A stretch of 64,000 bases of DNA from Symbiodinium natans (taxonomy: Eukaryota > Sar > Dinophyceae > Suessiales > Symbiodiniaceae): assembly GCA_905221605.1 (NCBI GenBank), contig CAJNDS010001447.1:690216-754215 (forward strand), written 5' to 3'. Made by a program: the position numbers and the translations under genes. Under the pieces are notes generated by a model. The model did not search any database and was not told where the DNA came from. It saw nothing but the letters and a program-made list of their open reading frames with translations. How positions within the stretch are numbered: position 1 is the stretch's first letter; each line of letters begins with the position of its first letter. This document shows, one piece after another, positions 31,781 to 42,306 of this stretch.

Positions 31781-33290
31781 CCCGACGTGTGCGGGGCAGA
31801 GCTTAGCCATATGACTGCAGTCAGCTCGCAGAGATCCGGCATCAAATGAGTTTCTGGTGTAGAGTGTAGGGTTTAGCATCAAAGATTTATTGGGTGTTTT
31901 GAAAGCATGCATGCTCTTATGAGCGCAGCGGATGCTTTTTTATATAATAGATATCAATATATTCAAAGAGATTTATACTTTTTTAAAAATTGCTTTGTAA
32001 CAACTAAGCCAAAAGAACCCGTCAGGCTCATATATATATGCATAGGTACGGTATCCAAATTTTCCAGAACAGCCACCGGCTGGCTTTGGAAGCCTTGGCC
32101 GAAGTTTTGGCTTAACGGCGAGCACAACCCGGGGCCTCGATTTAGCCCATGCCACCTCAAGGCTCCACACACCGCTACGCTGCCGCGACGCTGCCGCTAC
32201 GCTGCGCTTCATCCCGGTACGCCGCGCTACGCGTGACACGCGTGACGCAGAGTTCGCACTTGGAAAGCTTGGCCCCGTCCGTGAAACCTGAGCACCCTAG
32301 TGGGCGTCCGCCTGGTCCCACTTTGCGGATCGCAGGTGCGCTCAAGCATGAGGGGCCAACCTACCCCGGCGCAGGGTGTCATGTTCCCGTTCATCCAGCT
32401 CCACACAAGCACTCGCGAGAAGTGCTAACAAGCGCAGCAACATGAGAATCACTAGAAGTCGCGGGAGGGAGGCCAAGCTGGCCGCCCCACCTCCCCTACA
32501 ACAGGGGCCCTCTTGAGAAAATTTGCCATCTAGTTGAGACCAAATCGTCCGGCAATGGTTTCGGGCCATTGTTTTGAGCCATTGTGCCCACACTGCCAAC
32601 AAGAAACGAGCAGATGTCCATGCATACCACCCGTCCCACTACCCAGGCAACGGAAGCGGCAACAAACAGGTGGACATCGTAAGTTTGGGCTGATCGCTCA
32701 GATGGCTTCTGCCCGTTTGGGCATGTGAAAGGCACTAGGTAGCCAGCCCCACGTATCCGACACGTGTCGTCACGATTCGCTCAATTTTTGCAGGCTCGCA
32801 GTTGTGTTGTGGTGTCTCCTGAATCCGTGAAGACCAACCTTTCATGTCGGCAGGAGCATCCGGGGGGTTTGCGAGGCTGTTTTTTTGGTAGGGTGCCGCC
32901 GGGCGGGTCCAGGCCCGGGAGACGGCGCAAACTCCGGCCGGCATCGCAGCGTTTGCTCCGCCGTTCTCTCGCTGCAGTGCTGCAGCAAGCGTCTCGTGCA
33001 GTCGGCCGACAGTCTTGCCTGAACACGCAACCGTGGCTTGGGCAAATGCATGGCTGTGGGCCCCCAACCTCCCAGCTCCCGACAACCAAAAGGACGAATT
33101 GGATGCTTCTGCCCAGGTGAGGCGGTGCCAGGCCAGGTTTTGCAAGCCTGCGGCTTGCGCGCGGGCTGCGAAGTTGGAATGCAAGCGGTGGTGGTGCTTG
33201 AGCTTGGCCTATCACTTTCAGTGATGCCCAATTGTCGGGACATTTTTGACAGACCTGCTGTTGCTCTTCGTCGTGCGCGGCACTGTTTGG
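31781..33290. other. Unique DNA without a recognised gene
   Basis: Low-complexity CTGCCGCTACGCTGC runs at 32160-32230. Overlapping open frames exist on both strands of the GC-rich part (32735-33290), as expected from high GC, with no recognised domain. Confidence 0.4.
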
Positions 33291-33311
33291 CACGTCAGGG
33301 TGCCGACAACA

Positions 33312-33540
33312 AGTGGCCCTTGCTTTTGCACATGCAATCGCCAAGAGTCTGTTCAGCGAGGGCAATAAAGGCATCAACAACTTGTTGCACACCATGCCAC
33401 AAGGACAACCAATCCGCGACGACTTCGACGTGGTGGTCATCGGAGACCAGAACATCGATGTTCATGTCGGCCAGGCGAACGTTGCGGGCGACCCTCGCCC
33501 CGACTTCATGGCACACCCTCGACCGCCGAGCACACCAGAC
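33312..33540 (-). pseudogene. Remnant of a dinoflagellate reverse-transcriptase C-terminal region, copy 1
   Basis: Minus-strand translation contains VCHEVGARVARNVRLADMNI followed by DVLVSDDHHVEVVADWLSLW and HGVQQVVDA. From memory of dinoflagellate proteomes, this resembles the C-terminal part of repeated retrotransposon-like proteins (GARVARNVRLADMN, then an EV(V/L)A.GLPLWHG-type block). No catalytic RT motif is present. It is a short dead fragment. A search against dinoflagellate LINE-like ORFs would test this. Confidence 0.45.
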
Positions 33541-34440
33541 GCCGCACATGCAGCCCTGTGGCCGCCGAGTGGGTCGAGGCGACCTCGGCAAACGCACGTG
33601 AAAAAAAAACAAATCAAGCGCAAGTGCGCGCGCCCTCGTCACTGGCACTGGCGAGCTCGCTGGAATTCCCCAAACTCGCACTCTTCCTGCCCTGGCCGTG
33701 CCTGCGCCAGCGAATCCCACGCGCGAGCATCGTAGACTTGCTGTGAGAGGCAGCGCGGTCTCGATGGAGGACTGCGGTGCGCGGACCAAATGAGCGGCTG
33801 CCAGTGGCGCCCATGCACTTTCGATGGTCGACAAGCAGTTCGCCCAGGAGGCCCAGTAGGAGGCGGCGGGGACGGCGTCGACGACCCCAGGCAGTCAAAC
33901 CGCAAAGGGAAGGCGCTGCGAGGGCAGTGGCTGCGTGGGCAGGGAGGCCTGTGACCGCAAGGTCGCTAGGCATGCGCGAACTGCAGCGTCGTCCAGTGAA
34001 TCAGAAGACTCATGCCAGCACACCTCTACAGTGAATCGGACCATGGTAAACAGACGCCGCATGTCTTTGCGCCAAGCGGGAGCATCCGAAGCAAGTAGTT
34101 TGCACACGGAGAGGCGCAGAAGAGCAGGAGGAGCCACGCGCACTGCAGCTCCCATGCTCCTGGGTCTCCCGTTTGCATGGTCCTGGGTCTCCCGTTTGCG
34201 GTGCAGCTCCGCACGAAAGCTTCGCTTCCGAGCGGTGCTCCCAGCACCAGTAGCCCTTGCTGGTCTGCCGGCCGAGCACCCAGACTGGCTCTGCACCAAC
34301 TGGTTGGAGACAGGCAGGCCGGGCCGGCTTCGTCAGAGAACCTACCCCCGAGTTCAGCCGGCTCCAGCCAGGCTATGTGTCATCGTCTTCGAACTCGGAT
34401 GCCGATGGTGCGCCCAGGCTCTTCTCCGCCAGCTCGCGTT
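33473..34440. repeat. Direct duplication, left unit (about 968 bp)
   Basis: It shares long stretches with 34441-35240 in the same order: GTTGCGGGCGACCCTCGCCC, then the GATGGTCGACAAGCAGTTCG block, the CTCCGCACGAAAGCTTCGCT block and the GTCATCGTCTTCGAACTCGG block. The right unit is shorter because of internal deletions. A further short duplication (CATGGTCCTGGGTCTCCCGT type) sits at about 34155-34200. Confidence 0.85.
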
Positions 34441-34605
34441 CATGTCAGCCAGGCGCACGTTGCGGGCGACCCTCGCCCCGACTTCATGGCACACCCTCGA
34501 CCGCCTGCTCGAGAGGAAGGGCTCGAGATGCGAGCACGCCGGACGTCGCACATGCAGCCCTCTGGTCGCCAAGTGGGTCGAGGCGACCTCGGCAAGCGCA
34601 CGTAA
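34437..34605 (-). pseudogene. Remnant of the same reverse-transcriptase C-terminal region, copy 2
   Basis: The minus strand has GRLDPLGDQRAACATSGVLA and SRALPLEQAVEG, then in another frame RVCHEVGARVARNVRLADMN. The (C)..LDPLGDxRAAC part is the zinc-finger-like lead-in known from related dinoflagellate ORFs. The frame break between the two parts shows decay. Confidence 0.45.
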
Positions 34606-35240
34606 AAAAATGCAAATCACATGCACTTTCGATGGTCGACAAGCAGTTCGCCCAGGAGGCCCAGTAGGAGGCGGCGGGGACGGCGTCGACGACCGAGCAC
34701 ACCCCCAGGCAGTCAAACCGCAAAGGGAAGGCGCTGCGAGGGCAGTGGCTGCGTGGGCAGGGAGTCCTGTGGCCGCAAGGTCGCTAGGCATGCGCGAACT
34801 GCAGCGTCGTCCAGTGAATCAGAAGACTCATGCCAGCACACCTTTACAGTGAATCTGACCATGGTAAACAGACGCTGCATGTTTTGCGCCAAGCGGGAGC
34901 ATCCGAAGCAAGTAATTTGCACGCGGGGAGGCGCAGAAGAGCAGGAGGAGCCACGCGCACTGCAGCTCCCATGGTCCTGGTCTCCCGCTTGCGGTGCAGC
35001 TCCGCACGAAAGCTTCGCTTCCGAGCGGTGCTCCCAGCACCAGTAGCCCTTGCTGGTCTGCCGGCCGAGCACCAACTGGTTGGAGACGGGCCGGGCCGGC
35101 TTCCGCGGCCGCGCACGCTAGGCGCAGCAAGTTCAGCGAAACGCATCCCGCATTTCGCGTGGCAGAGAACCTACCCCCGAGTTCAGCCGGCTCCAGCCAG
35201 GCTATGTGTCATCGTCTTCGAACTCGGATGCCGATGCGCG
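34441..35240. repeat. Direct duplication, right unit (about 800 bp)
   Basis: Partner of 33473-34440. Open frames on both strands repeat between the units but have no domain I recognise apart from the minus-strand RT remnant. Confidence 0.85.
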
Positions 35241-37817
35241 CTCGTGCTCCTACACCGCGGCTGCGTCGGCCCCGAGCAACCTGCCTGTATGCTTCTGAGC
35301 AACACTGGTCGTACCGGACGCACAGCCATCGGCAGCAAAGGAGATCTCCGAGACGCTGGATGAGGATATGCCATGACCAGTCCCCAGTATTCCCCAGTCA
35401 CAGGTCTTGGCTCCCTTGGCAACAGGCGCGTCCGCCAAGCGTCCAGCCCGGCCTTCGGTGTTCTTGGCTATTTGCGCCCTTGCTGCATGCAGCCGCCGGC
35501 CACCTCACCAAAGCGGCCGACCAAGCATGGCGGGTCCAGCAGCTTGCCCACAGCCCTTCGAAGGGTAGCCGATGCTGTGAAACACACCTTCCAGAGCAGG
35601 AGTCCCTTGTTGAGCCGCTCGTCCTGACCAATCGCCATATTGAGGTCACAGCATGGGCATTCTTCGGCGACATAGAACTGTGCGAGTCCGCCACCCAGCT
35701 TCCTCCCTGCAGGCCATGCCCCCCTCATGCGGGCGGCAGTTCGCAAAGCATTGACAATGGCTCTGACACGTCTGCTTGCAACGCACACGGAAGGTCGACG
35801 CATGCCGTCAGCACGCCCAGAGCAACAAGGCTCGCAACGTCGAGGCGAATGGGGACAGCTACTCGCCGCCGCACGGTGAGTTCTGGAGCTGTTGACGGAG
35901 CTCGGCCCTGATGTCGTGGTTTTAGTTGTTTGTCGCATCTTCCTTTCGCCGGTCACGCGCTGCCATTGCGGCCGTACCGAAAGACCACGGGCAGCTAGGT
36001 CCCAGGATGGAGACGCGGGACACTTTCCAGGCCGAAAAAAAGGTGCCGCAAAAAAAAAAATTCTCCGCTGCAGGGCTGTTTTGCCAGCTTGCACGCTTTC
36101 CCCTCCATGGCCGCACCAACGCTGATGGCGATCCGCCGCTCATGGCGATCCGCCGCTCCTCAGTGAGGTCCTCCTCTTGCCAGCCGCCTGCCGTAGTTCT
36201 GCCGGGGCGCGGCGTATTGAGGAGCTGCACAGGGACCGTGACGAACGGTGCAAAAAAAACTTGGCGTCTGGACAATGCCGCCGCGTCTTGGCGCGCCAGA
36301 CACGCTCCCGTTGAGCGACGTGCTCGACCTGGCGAGTGCGAGCGCCCCCAGTCGGCTGCCGCTTCGCTAGCACTCCGTAGGAGTCTAGGTAGCTGACGTC
36401 GTAGGGACTCGGGACGCTTTCGGCGGACGCAAAAGGGCGCGGAAAAAAAAAAACGTGCGACGGAAGGTGGTTTTGTCCGGGGCATGCTTCGGCACAAAGG
36501 TTGGGAGATGCTGTGGTGGGTTTGGAGGTTTACCGGCGGACTTTACCCATGGATCCCTGATGGCACGTTGCACGACAAAGGCCGCTGGCCGTTGAGCGCC
36601 CGTATGATGCCTGCAAAACTCCTGCGAATAGAAGCCTGAGTTTATCGAGGCGGTCCTTTTGGCAAGAGAGCCTCTTGACAGCGTCAGCTGGGCGCGTGTC
36701 GTCATGTCATGGTGCAAAGGTCACGCAACGCAACAACCGCTGACAAGGAGAAGGGGCACGTCGCGAAAAGAAACTTACGCAAACTAAGCGCGAAGAGCTA
36801 CCTGAGGGCGAAACAGCAGCAGGACCAGGATTGGGCGCGACGCCAAAAAGTTTATGCTCGTCGAGTTTTATGCACTTTGACGTCACGTTGCAGGAAGCTT
36901 CCGAGCACATCTGCGGCCATGCGTCCCGCCATTCATGTGGGTACACGCCGCCCTGGCAGTACGATCGGACTCCCTGCCGATGTTGCCGACGCAGCTTACA
37001 TAGCTTCATGGGTCGCTGCTCATGAGCTGCCCAGTGAGTGCGTCCATGTCGAGTGGGGGAATGGGCGTGTAGCGGGTCGAAAGCATGCTGTGAGAAGTGA
37101 TGGTGGTTGGTTCCATTGTATGTGACGGCAGGTTTTCTAGTTGACAAGTCGACAGTGTACCTGCCCTTGTCAGTTGTGTGAGTTGCATGGCAGTCTACCG
37201 AACTTGCCATGATGGTTTGCGTTCGGGAGAGACGGGGGCAGGACTCTAAGGTTGTTCTGCGCGAGAGGAGTGGACATCCACTTCCTGAGATGCTAACAGT
37301 GCAACCTTCTCGAGGCAATCATTGATGCTGACGAGGTGACGAGGTTTCGGGATATTTTTAAGTGCTTGTGATCTTTTCGAAGTTTCGGTTCGTGACCGGC
37401 TGCATGCTTGGCTTTTGCATTTGAGTCAGTCGGTGATGTACAAGTTCGTTCATGGGACCAGATTTCTGCAATAAGGAAGGCTGTCCGTACTACGTCTGCC
37501 GTGGCATTTGGTGAGACGCTGAGGGGACCGAGTCCTTTGAATTTTGGTGTGACAGTGGCCATAATTTTGAAGTGCTACTGTTAGATCACGGGCCCAGGTG
37601 CTTGCAGATCAGGAGTGATAACAACCTTTGCGGAGAGAAATGCAGAGTCCTTGTTGCTCACGGTCTTCCGGCACCGTCGCAGTCTTCGGAGCACATGTGC
37701 ACTCGCTTGATTTGAAGTGTGCACCGTTTGCGCCCCAACAGCACTGCATGAACCCTTGGCTTTGGCTGTCGCGGTATTTAGTAGCACAGGTAGGACCACA
37801 GCCGTGTTCTTCAGAAG
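35241..37817. other. GC-rich DNA without a recognised gene, with scattered A-tracts
   Basis: Runs of 7-11 A interrupt GC-rich sequence at about 36036, 36049, 36251 and 36440 (and earlier at 33600 and 34604). Long overlapping open frames occur on both strands (for example the minus strand at 36707-37318), but none shows a domain, signal or consistent coding character. The last 300 bp may include the promoter and 5' UTR of the next gene. Confidence 0.4.
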
Positions 37818-40028
37818 ATGGGCTCCACCCAGTCCGGCGCCGCGCGGTATGCAGACCGCCCAAGCGGCACCAACCTCACAGCCTGCCCAGGTTCAAGCCT
37901 TGCAACATTCCTCGTGAAGAGGCCTGACCAGCTGTCAGCAGCCTTCGAAAAACATGTTCACGAGGACCTGCGTCGTGATCTGGGTGGGGTTGTGCTGCTG
38001 TGCAACGGGTACACTGCTGACCAAGTGAAGGGTTGGTCCTCCAAACTCGACTGCCCGGTCATGTTTGTTGGCTGCTACGGCGTCATTGGGTGGTGTGTTG
38101 AAGACAAGGAGAACGTGGAGTTCGAGGAGAAGGGCCGTGGCCGGGAGTTCGGTTCGCCAGGCGCACCGGAGATCAAGCTCGGCATCACGGTTGTGGTGGT
38201 CCGGAAGAGTTCAAAAAAGAAGAAGTGCCCCGTGCTGTCCTTCTCGCCTGAAACGGTTCCCAAGGCGGCCGATGGGGCCACGGCTCACATTCTCATGGGC
38301 TCGGTCACCCACCAGGCGACAATCGACAAGCTGCTCACGTCTCCTGACCACTGCGTTTGCAACGGCGGCTGTTGCAAGGAGGTGCTGGAATGGAGCAACG
38401 GTGACGGCCAATGGGTGGACAAAGGCTTTGGGACGATCACTTTCTTCGTGACAGAGTCGACCATGGTGAACGTGTGCATCTCATACAGCGTTTGGGACAC
38501 ATGCGGGCTGCCGGCCTTCAAGTCGGAAGCAATGGAGATGGTGCAGTCTTTGCCAGAGAACTATGCTCCGGTTTTTGTCGGCTCTTACATGTGCTTCTGC
38601 CGAGGCATCAACACCTTTGGGTGTTACAACAAGGAGTCGAGTCTGCTGGCCGAGTTGTGCGGCAAGGATCTCCCAAGCTTCGGCATGTTTTGTTGCGGGG
38701 AGATCGGCAACAATGAAACCCAGAATCCAAATGGATGGAATTCTCAGACCCCTGCCTCCGAGAACAGCTCCTACCACACCTTCACCACCTGTTATCTGGT
38801 CTATGCCGAGAAGATTGCAGAGGCGCCAGCAGGCGGTGGTATCCGTGGTCTTTGCTGTGCACCCAAGGAAGAAGGCCCTATCGAGGTTATCCAGGCCGTA
38901 CCGGCATTGCAGCGATCGCATACCAGCGGCGCCATCACCGTGCACCAGTCGATCACAGAGAGGGACTTGGAGTTTACCTTCGAGCCCCCTGCCACTTCCA
39001 CCTACAAGGACTTCCAGCGCAGCGTGAACTTCGCAGACGTCGCCCACCCGGCAGCGCCCGTCATCAACTTTTGGGTCTGGGACGGAGGGATGACGCCCGA
39101 GGAGTGCTACAGCAAGTCCAAGCCCAATCCCGAAGTGGACATCTTCCTGTCCCACTCCATGAAGCAGGACATGCGCACCCCGGTCTTTGCCATGAGAGAG
39201 TCGAACCAGTACACGCTTCACAAAGTGGCCGACATCTTTGCGGGTTCCTGGGGCATCGTGTCGAGAAAGGTTGCCAGTGGTGAGATTCGTGAGGACCAAG
39301 TCATGGAAAAGTTGCAAAGTTTGACCTACTGGTGCGACACAGGCTGCGTGGACCACTCCGATACCGCAAAGAAGATGTACATCCTTAAGGCGCACTTGGA
39401 AGACTTCGTGGCCAACGCGAAGCATGTGATCTGCCTCCTCTCAACCCACTACTTCACACGAGCATGGTGCCTCTATGAGTTCTGTTGCGCAGTCAAGTGT
39501 TGCAAGGGCAGGCGGATCGACCAGTACCTCGTCATTTCCACGACGTTGCTGACCTGGTTTGAGCGAGAGGCTCAGCGGGTCGTGGATTCTGTGGTCAACG
39601 CCTCGTTCGAGAACTCCTCGTGCTTCGACTCAGCAGACAAGAAGCTCATCCAGAACAAGATCAACGCCGAGTTCAAATCTGTGGCCCACTTCAACCGCCT
39701 GGTGAAGTTTGTCGCCTGCGCGTTGGGTGCCAAGGCGAATCTGTGCTGGGCTGTTGAGCTGTTCCCCGGGCGCTTCCTGGACTGGGGTGATGCAGCCTCC
39801 CGTTGTGGGTTTCCCGACCTGGCTGCGGTCTTGCAGGCGGTGGACCTGAAGGACTTGCGCAAGAGAGCCATGGAGGCAGTGCCAGACGCTCCTGGGGCGA
39901 CCTCTGCGAAAGAGCGCATCGTATGGTTGGAGAGCAATTTTTCGAGCGACTGGTTCATTCGAGAACTCGAGCCATTGGTCGTGAGAGAGCTTGACAATGC
40001 ATGTGCTGAAGACCAGCCATCACCGTGA
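37818..40028 (+). CDS. FIST domain - TIR-like domain fusion protein (intronless)
   Basis: A 736-codon uninterrupted frame, G+C-rich, ending TGA at 40026-40028. The start at 37818 gives MGSTQSG, a fit to the N-myristoylation pattern MGxxx(S/T). Residues about 40-300 resemble a FIST sensory domain: VVLLCNGYTADQVKGW and MFVGCYGVIGW in the N part, and NYAPVFVGSYMCFCRGINTF followed by FGMFCCGEIG in the FIST_C part (FIST domains are thought to bind small ligands). Residues about 438-600 resemble a TIR domain: VDIFLSHSMKQDM (strand A), a W-x-D element (YWCDTGCVDHSDTA), VICLLSTHYF and RAWCLYEFCC with the Glu expected of TIR NADase-type sites. The C-terminal part (600-736) is helical and unassigned. 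It is likely a cytosolic-face membrane-tethered signalling protein. Domain calls are by eye. There are no in-frame breaks. Confidence 0.75.
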   Translation: MGSTQSGAARYADRPSGTNLTACPGSSLATFLVKRPDQLSAAFEKHVHEDLRRDLGGVVLLCNGYTADQVKGWSSKLDCPVMFVGCYGVIGWCVEDKENVEFEEKGRGREFGSPGAPEIKLGITVVVVRKSSKKKKCPVLSFSPETVPKAADGATAHILMGSVTHQATIDKLLTSPDHCVCNGGCCKEVLEWSNGDGQWVDKGFGTITFFVTESTMVNVCISYSVWDTCGLPAFKSEAMEMVQSLPENYAPVFVGSYMCFCRGINTFGCYNKESSLLAELCGKDLPSFGMFCCGEIGNNETQNPNGWNSQTPASENSSYHTFTTCYLVYAEKIAEAPAGGGIRGLCCAPKEEGPIEVIQAVPALQRSHTSGAITVHQSITERDLEFTFEPPATSTYKDFQRSVNFADVAHPAAPVINFWVWDGGMTPEECYSKSKPNPEVDIFLSHSMKQDMRTPVFAMRESNQYTLHKVADIFAGSWGIVSRKVASGEIREDQVMEKLQSLTYWCDTGCVDHSDTAKKMYILKAHLEDFVANAKHVICLLSTHYFTRAWCLYEFCCAVKCCKGRRIDQYLVISTTLLTWFEREAQRVVDSVVNASFENSSCFDSADKKLIQNKINAEFKSVAHFNRLVKFVACALGAKANLCWAVELFPGRFLDWGDAASRCGFPDLAAVLQAVDLKDLRKRAMEAVPDAPGATSAKERIVWLESNFSSDWFIRELEPLVVRELDNACAEDQPSP

Positions 40029-40051
40029 GAGCTCACCGAGGCTCACCGACC

Positions 40052-40073
40052 AGCTACGGTAATTTCCGTAGCT
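40052..40073. terminator. Hairpin 24 bp after the FIST-TIR stop codon
   Basis: AGCTACGG, TAATTT, CCGTAGCT: an 8-bp perfect stem with a 6-nt loop in the 3' UTR. It could shape mRNA 3' ends; eukaryotic termination is not hairpin-based, so the role is unknown. Confidence 0.3.
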
Positions 40074-41320
40074 TGTCGTCCATTACTCATTGAGTCGATC
40101 CGATTGGATACCTTCTCACGGAGCTTTGTTCGCACATTTAGGGGCTAGTTGAGCATACCCTGCCCAGATTACTTGACAAGGCGAGTTGTGACAGGCTCGT
40201 ATGCACCGTTGGTACATATGGCTAGATTCACTCACTCAGTCACTTACTCTTTGCGCACGAAGAATTTGTCAAGTCGGGTCAGGGCCCGGGCCCTTTTCCA
40301 AAGAATTTTCTTGGCTATGCTCAGCTGCTGCCCCTCACAGCACATCGAGAACCTTTTCAGCACATCGAGAAACAAAAGCACTCGAGGGATCAATGAGTGC
40401 CTTGGAGGTACACATGCTTGGGCATCCAAAAAGCGCAAGATGTCGGCACGCCGCTTTTTGCTCCCAAGCCGTGACGCAATGGTCGAGGCAGTGGCACTAT
40501 CCACTCGCAAACCTTGCCATGGACTCCATTCTGGCAAGTCATGCAAGCCAATGCAAGCAGGTCACTGCGAATGTCTCCTGTGAAAACACTCGTTTCTCCC
40601 AGTTCCAATTGTTGGGTACCGGAACAGTGGGAACGTTACTTGGCTCAAGGGTCTTAAAATGTCTGAAACACTTTAACATGCCCAGGCTCCGGCTCCGAAA
40701 CGCAACTGCAGGAGCTTTTGCTTTGCTTTGGACTGCCCAGGCACTCTCAGGGAGGTCTATGACTGGTGCTGAGCTTTACATGTCCCCCGAAGGATCACCC
40801 CAGCGTGTACCCCAGGCTTATGGAGGTCTATTTTTGGAAAGCTCCGGCCCAGGCTTCTCCAGCATTGGCAGAAAGCAATCGCTGGCTGGCGTGCTCAGAA
40901 GGGTACTTCTGAGAGCTGAGCGAAGTTGTAATTGCACGTGGCAATGCCAGCTACCAGGCGGACAGCCCGGCCACTCCGGTTACTCCGGATGCTCCGGACA
41001 AGTCCTTGTCATCGCTGCAGGGGACAGACACGACCCCTCGGCGAGCTTTATGGCAGACCTCGTCTATCCAGACGGCGTTTCGATCTCTCAACAGAACAGA
41101 CCTGTGGCGGATCCAGAGCAGCCAAGATCAGCCAAGCTGAATCTGCCGAGATGCGCCCCTCGAATCGACAAATGCAGTCTAGGTTGCGTCTCAAGCTTAG
41201 GCAAAGAGATTGCATGTCCCCCAGGATCGCCGCGAGCACGCCTGTAGCGAAATGCACGAACGAGCATATGATGCAGCATATGGGATCAAAGGGCGGTTCC
41301 TGGGGTTTGGGGGAAGACCA
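40074..41320. other. Intergenic or 5' region without a recognised gene
   Basis: A 348-codon plus-strand frame (40201-41247) has no domain and mixed composition, so I do not call it. A segment at 40850-40900 (CCAGGCTTCTCCAGCATTGG and following) resembles 42090-42180, a small dispersed repeat. Confidence 0.4.
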
Positions 41321-41323
41321 GTT

Positions 41324-41551
41324 ATGCCAGCAGCTATGGCGTCGGTGGCAGCCATGTGTTCCATGGATGAGCTCTCCTCATCCGTGGATGCGGTGGAGCA
41401 GCAGCTGGATGCTCTCCAATCACTCCGTAACGATGTGGAGATGTTTGCGCAGAAGATGAAGAGCAAGCTCAGCAGTATGGAAGATGCACTGCAGAAGAAG
41501 GTGGAAGACGTGTCAGAAGAAGAGCCCCTTGCCATGCTTGATTGGGCCTAA
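41324..41551 (+). CDS. Coiled-coil exon, possible first exon of the channel gene
   Basis: From ATG 41324 (or 41336) a frame reads MASVAAMCSMDELSSSVDAV and then heptad-like EQQLDALQSLRNDVEMFAQK and MKSKLSSMEDALQKKVEDVS, ending near an EEEP motif and TAA at 41549. The composition is clearly coding and coiled-coil. It is on the same strand 760 bp upstream of the next recognised channel exon, so it may be its N-terminus or a separate small protein. The donor is not identified. Confidence 0.4.
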   Translation: MPAAMASVAAMCSMDELSSSVDAVEQQLDALQSLRNDVEMFAQKMKSKLSSMEDALQKKVEDVSEEEPLAMLDWA

Positions 41552-42306
41552 AAGCCATGTAGTAAGGCCTCAAGCAGAACAGCGTTCAGACACCTGCCCA
41601 GCTGCGAAAACGCCCCTCTGGAAAACTGTCGCTTACCGGAAGTTTTGGCCATTTTGGCCATTGGCAGTTTGAAGCCCAAGCTCAGACCATGACCAGCCTT
41701 GACCAGCCATGACCTGGAGGCCTGGATCAAGAGACACTCCGAGACGCCCGCAAGTGCCCGCAGCGTTGCTTCGGCGAGTTTTCTGTGCAGGGCTGTCAAG
41801 GACACTAGATCGGAAAAACACCTATTCAAGCTCACCCCCTACTTTGATGAGTTCAGAGAGTTCTCAAAGATCAGTTCCCGCGCATCTCAAAGCACAGCAA
41901 CACAAGGAGTTGCAAGAAGCGAAGGAGGGAACTGAGAGAACCCTTCCGTTCTACCGGGGTCGGGGTGTCAGGTACTTCAACTTAGTAATGCTGAGTAGTG
42001 CTGCTTTGTGTTGTTATTCTGAACGTGTACAGTCTGAAAGCTCGACTTCTTTGGCTGCAGCGTGGTGTCAGCTAGCCACATCAAGCCGACGCCCAGGCTG
42101 ATCCAGCATCGGCAGCAGAAAGCCAGCGCTGGCTGGCAGCCAGCCTCGAAGGGGGACTTCGGGGCTTCTGAAAGGGGCTTTCCGGTTAAGTTCTCAAACG
42201 GCCACGGTCTCGGAGGATCCTGCAAAAGGCTAAAGCTGTCACTTGCGAAGTAGATGGACCCACAAGGTACGAGCCACAGAAATCTGCGAGAGTCTTTGTC
42301 ACGCAG

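Noticed and set aside
36707-37318. 203-codon minus-strand frame and overlapping 138-codon plus-strand frame
   Set aside because: Both are open because of GC content; neither has a domain or favours a coding strand.
38481-39425. 314-codon minus-strand frame inside the FIST-TIR gene
   Set aside because: Antisense shadow of a GC-rich gene; it has no recognisable domain, while the plus strand has two.
40201-41247. 348-codon plus-strand frame between the FIST-TIR and channel genes
   Set aside because: Irregular composition, no domain, and a dispersed repeat lies within it; a real gene cannot be excluded without transcripts.
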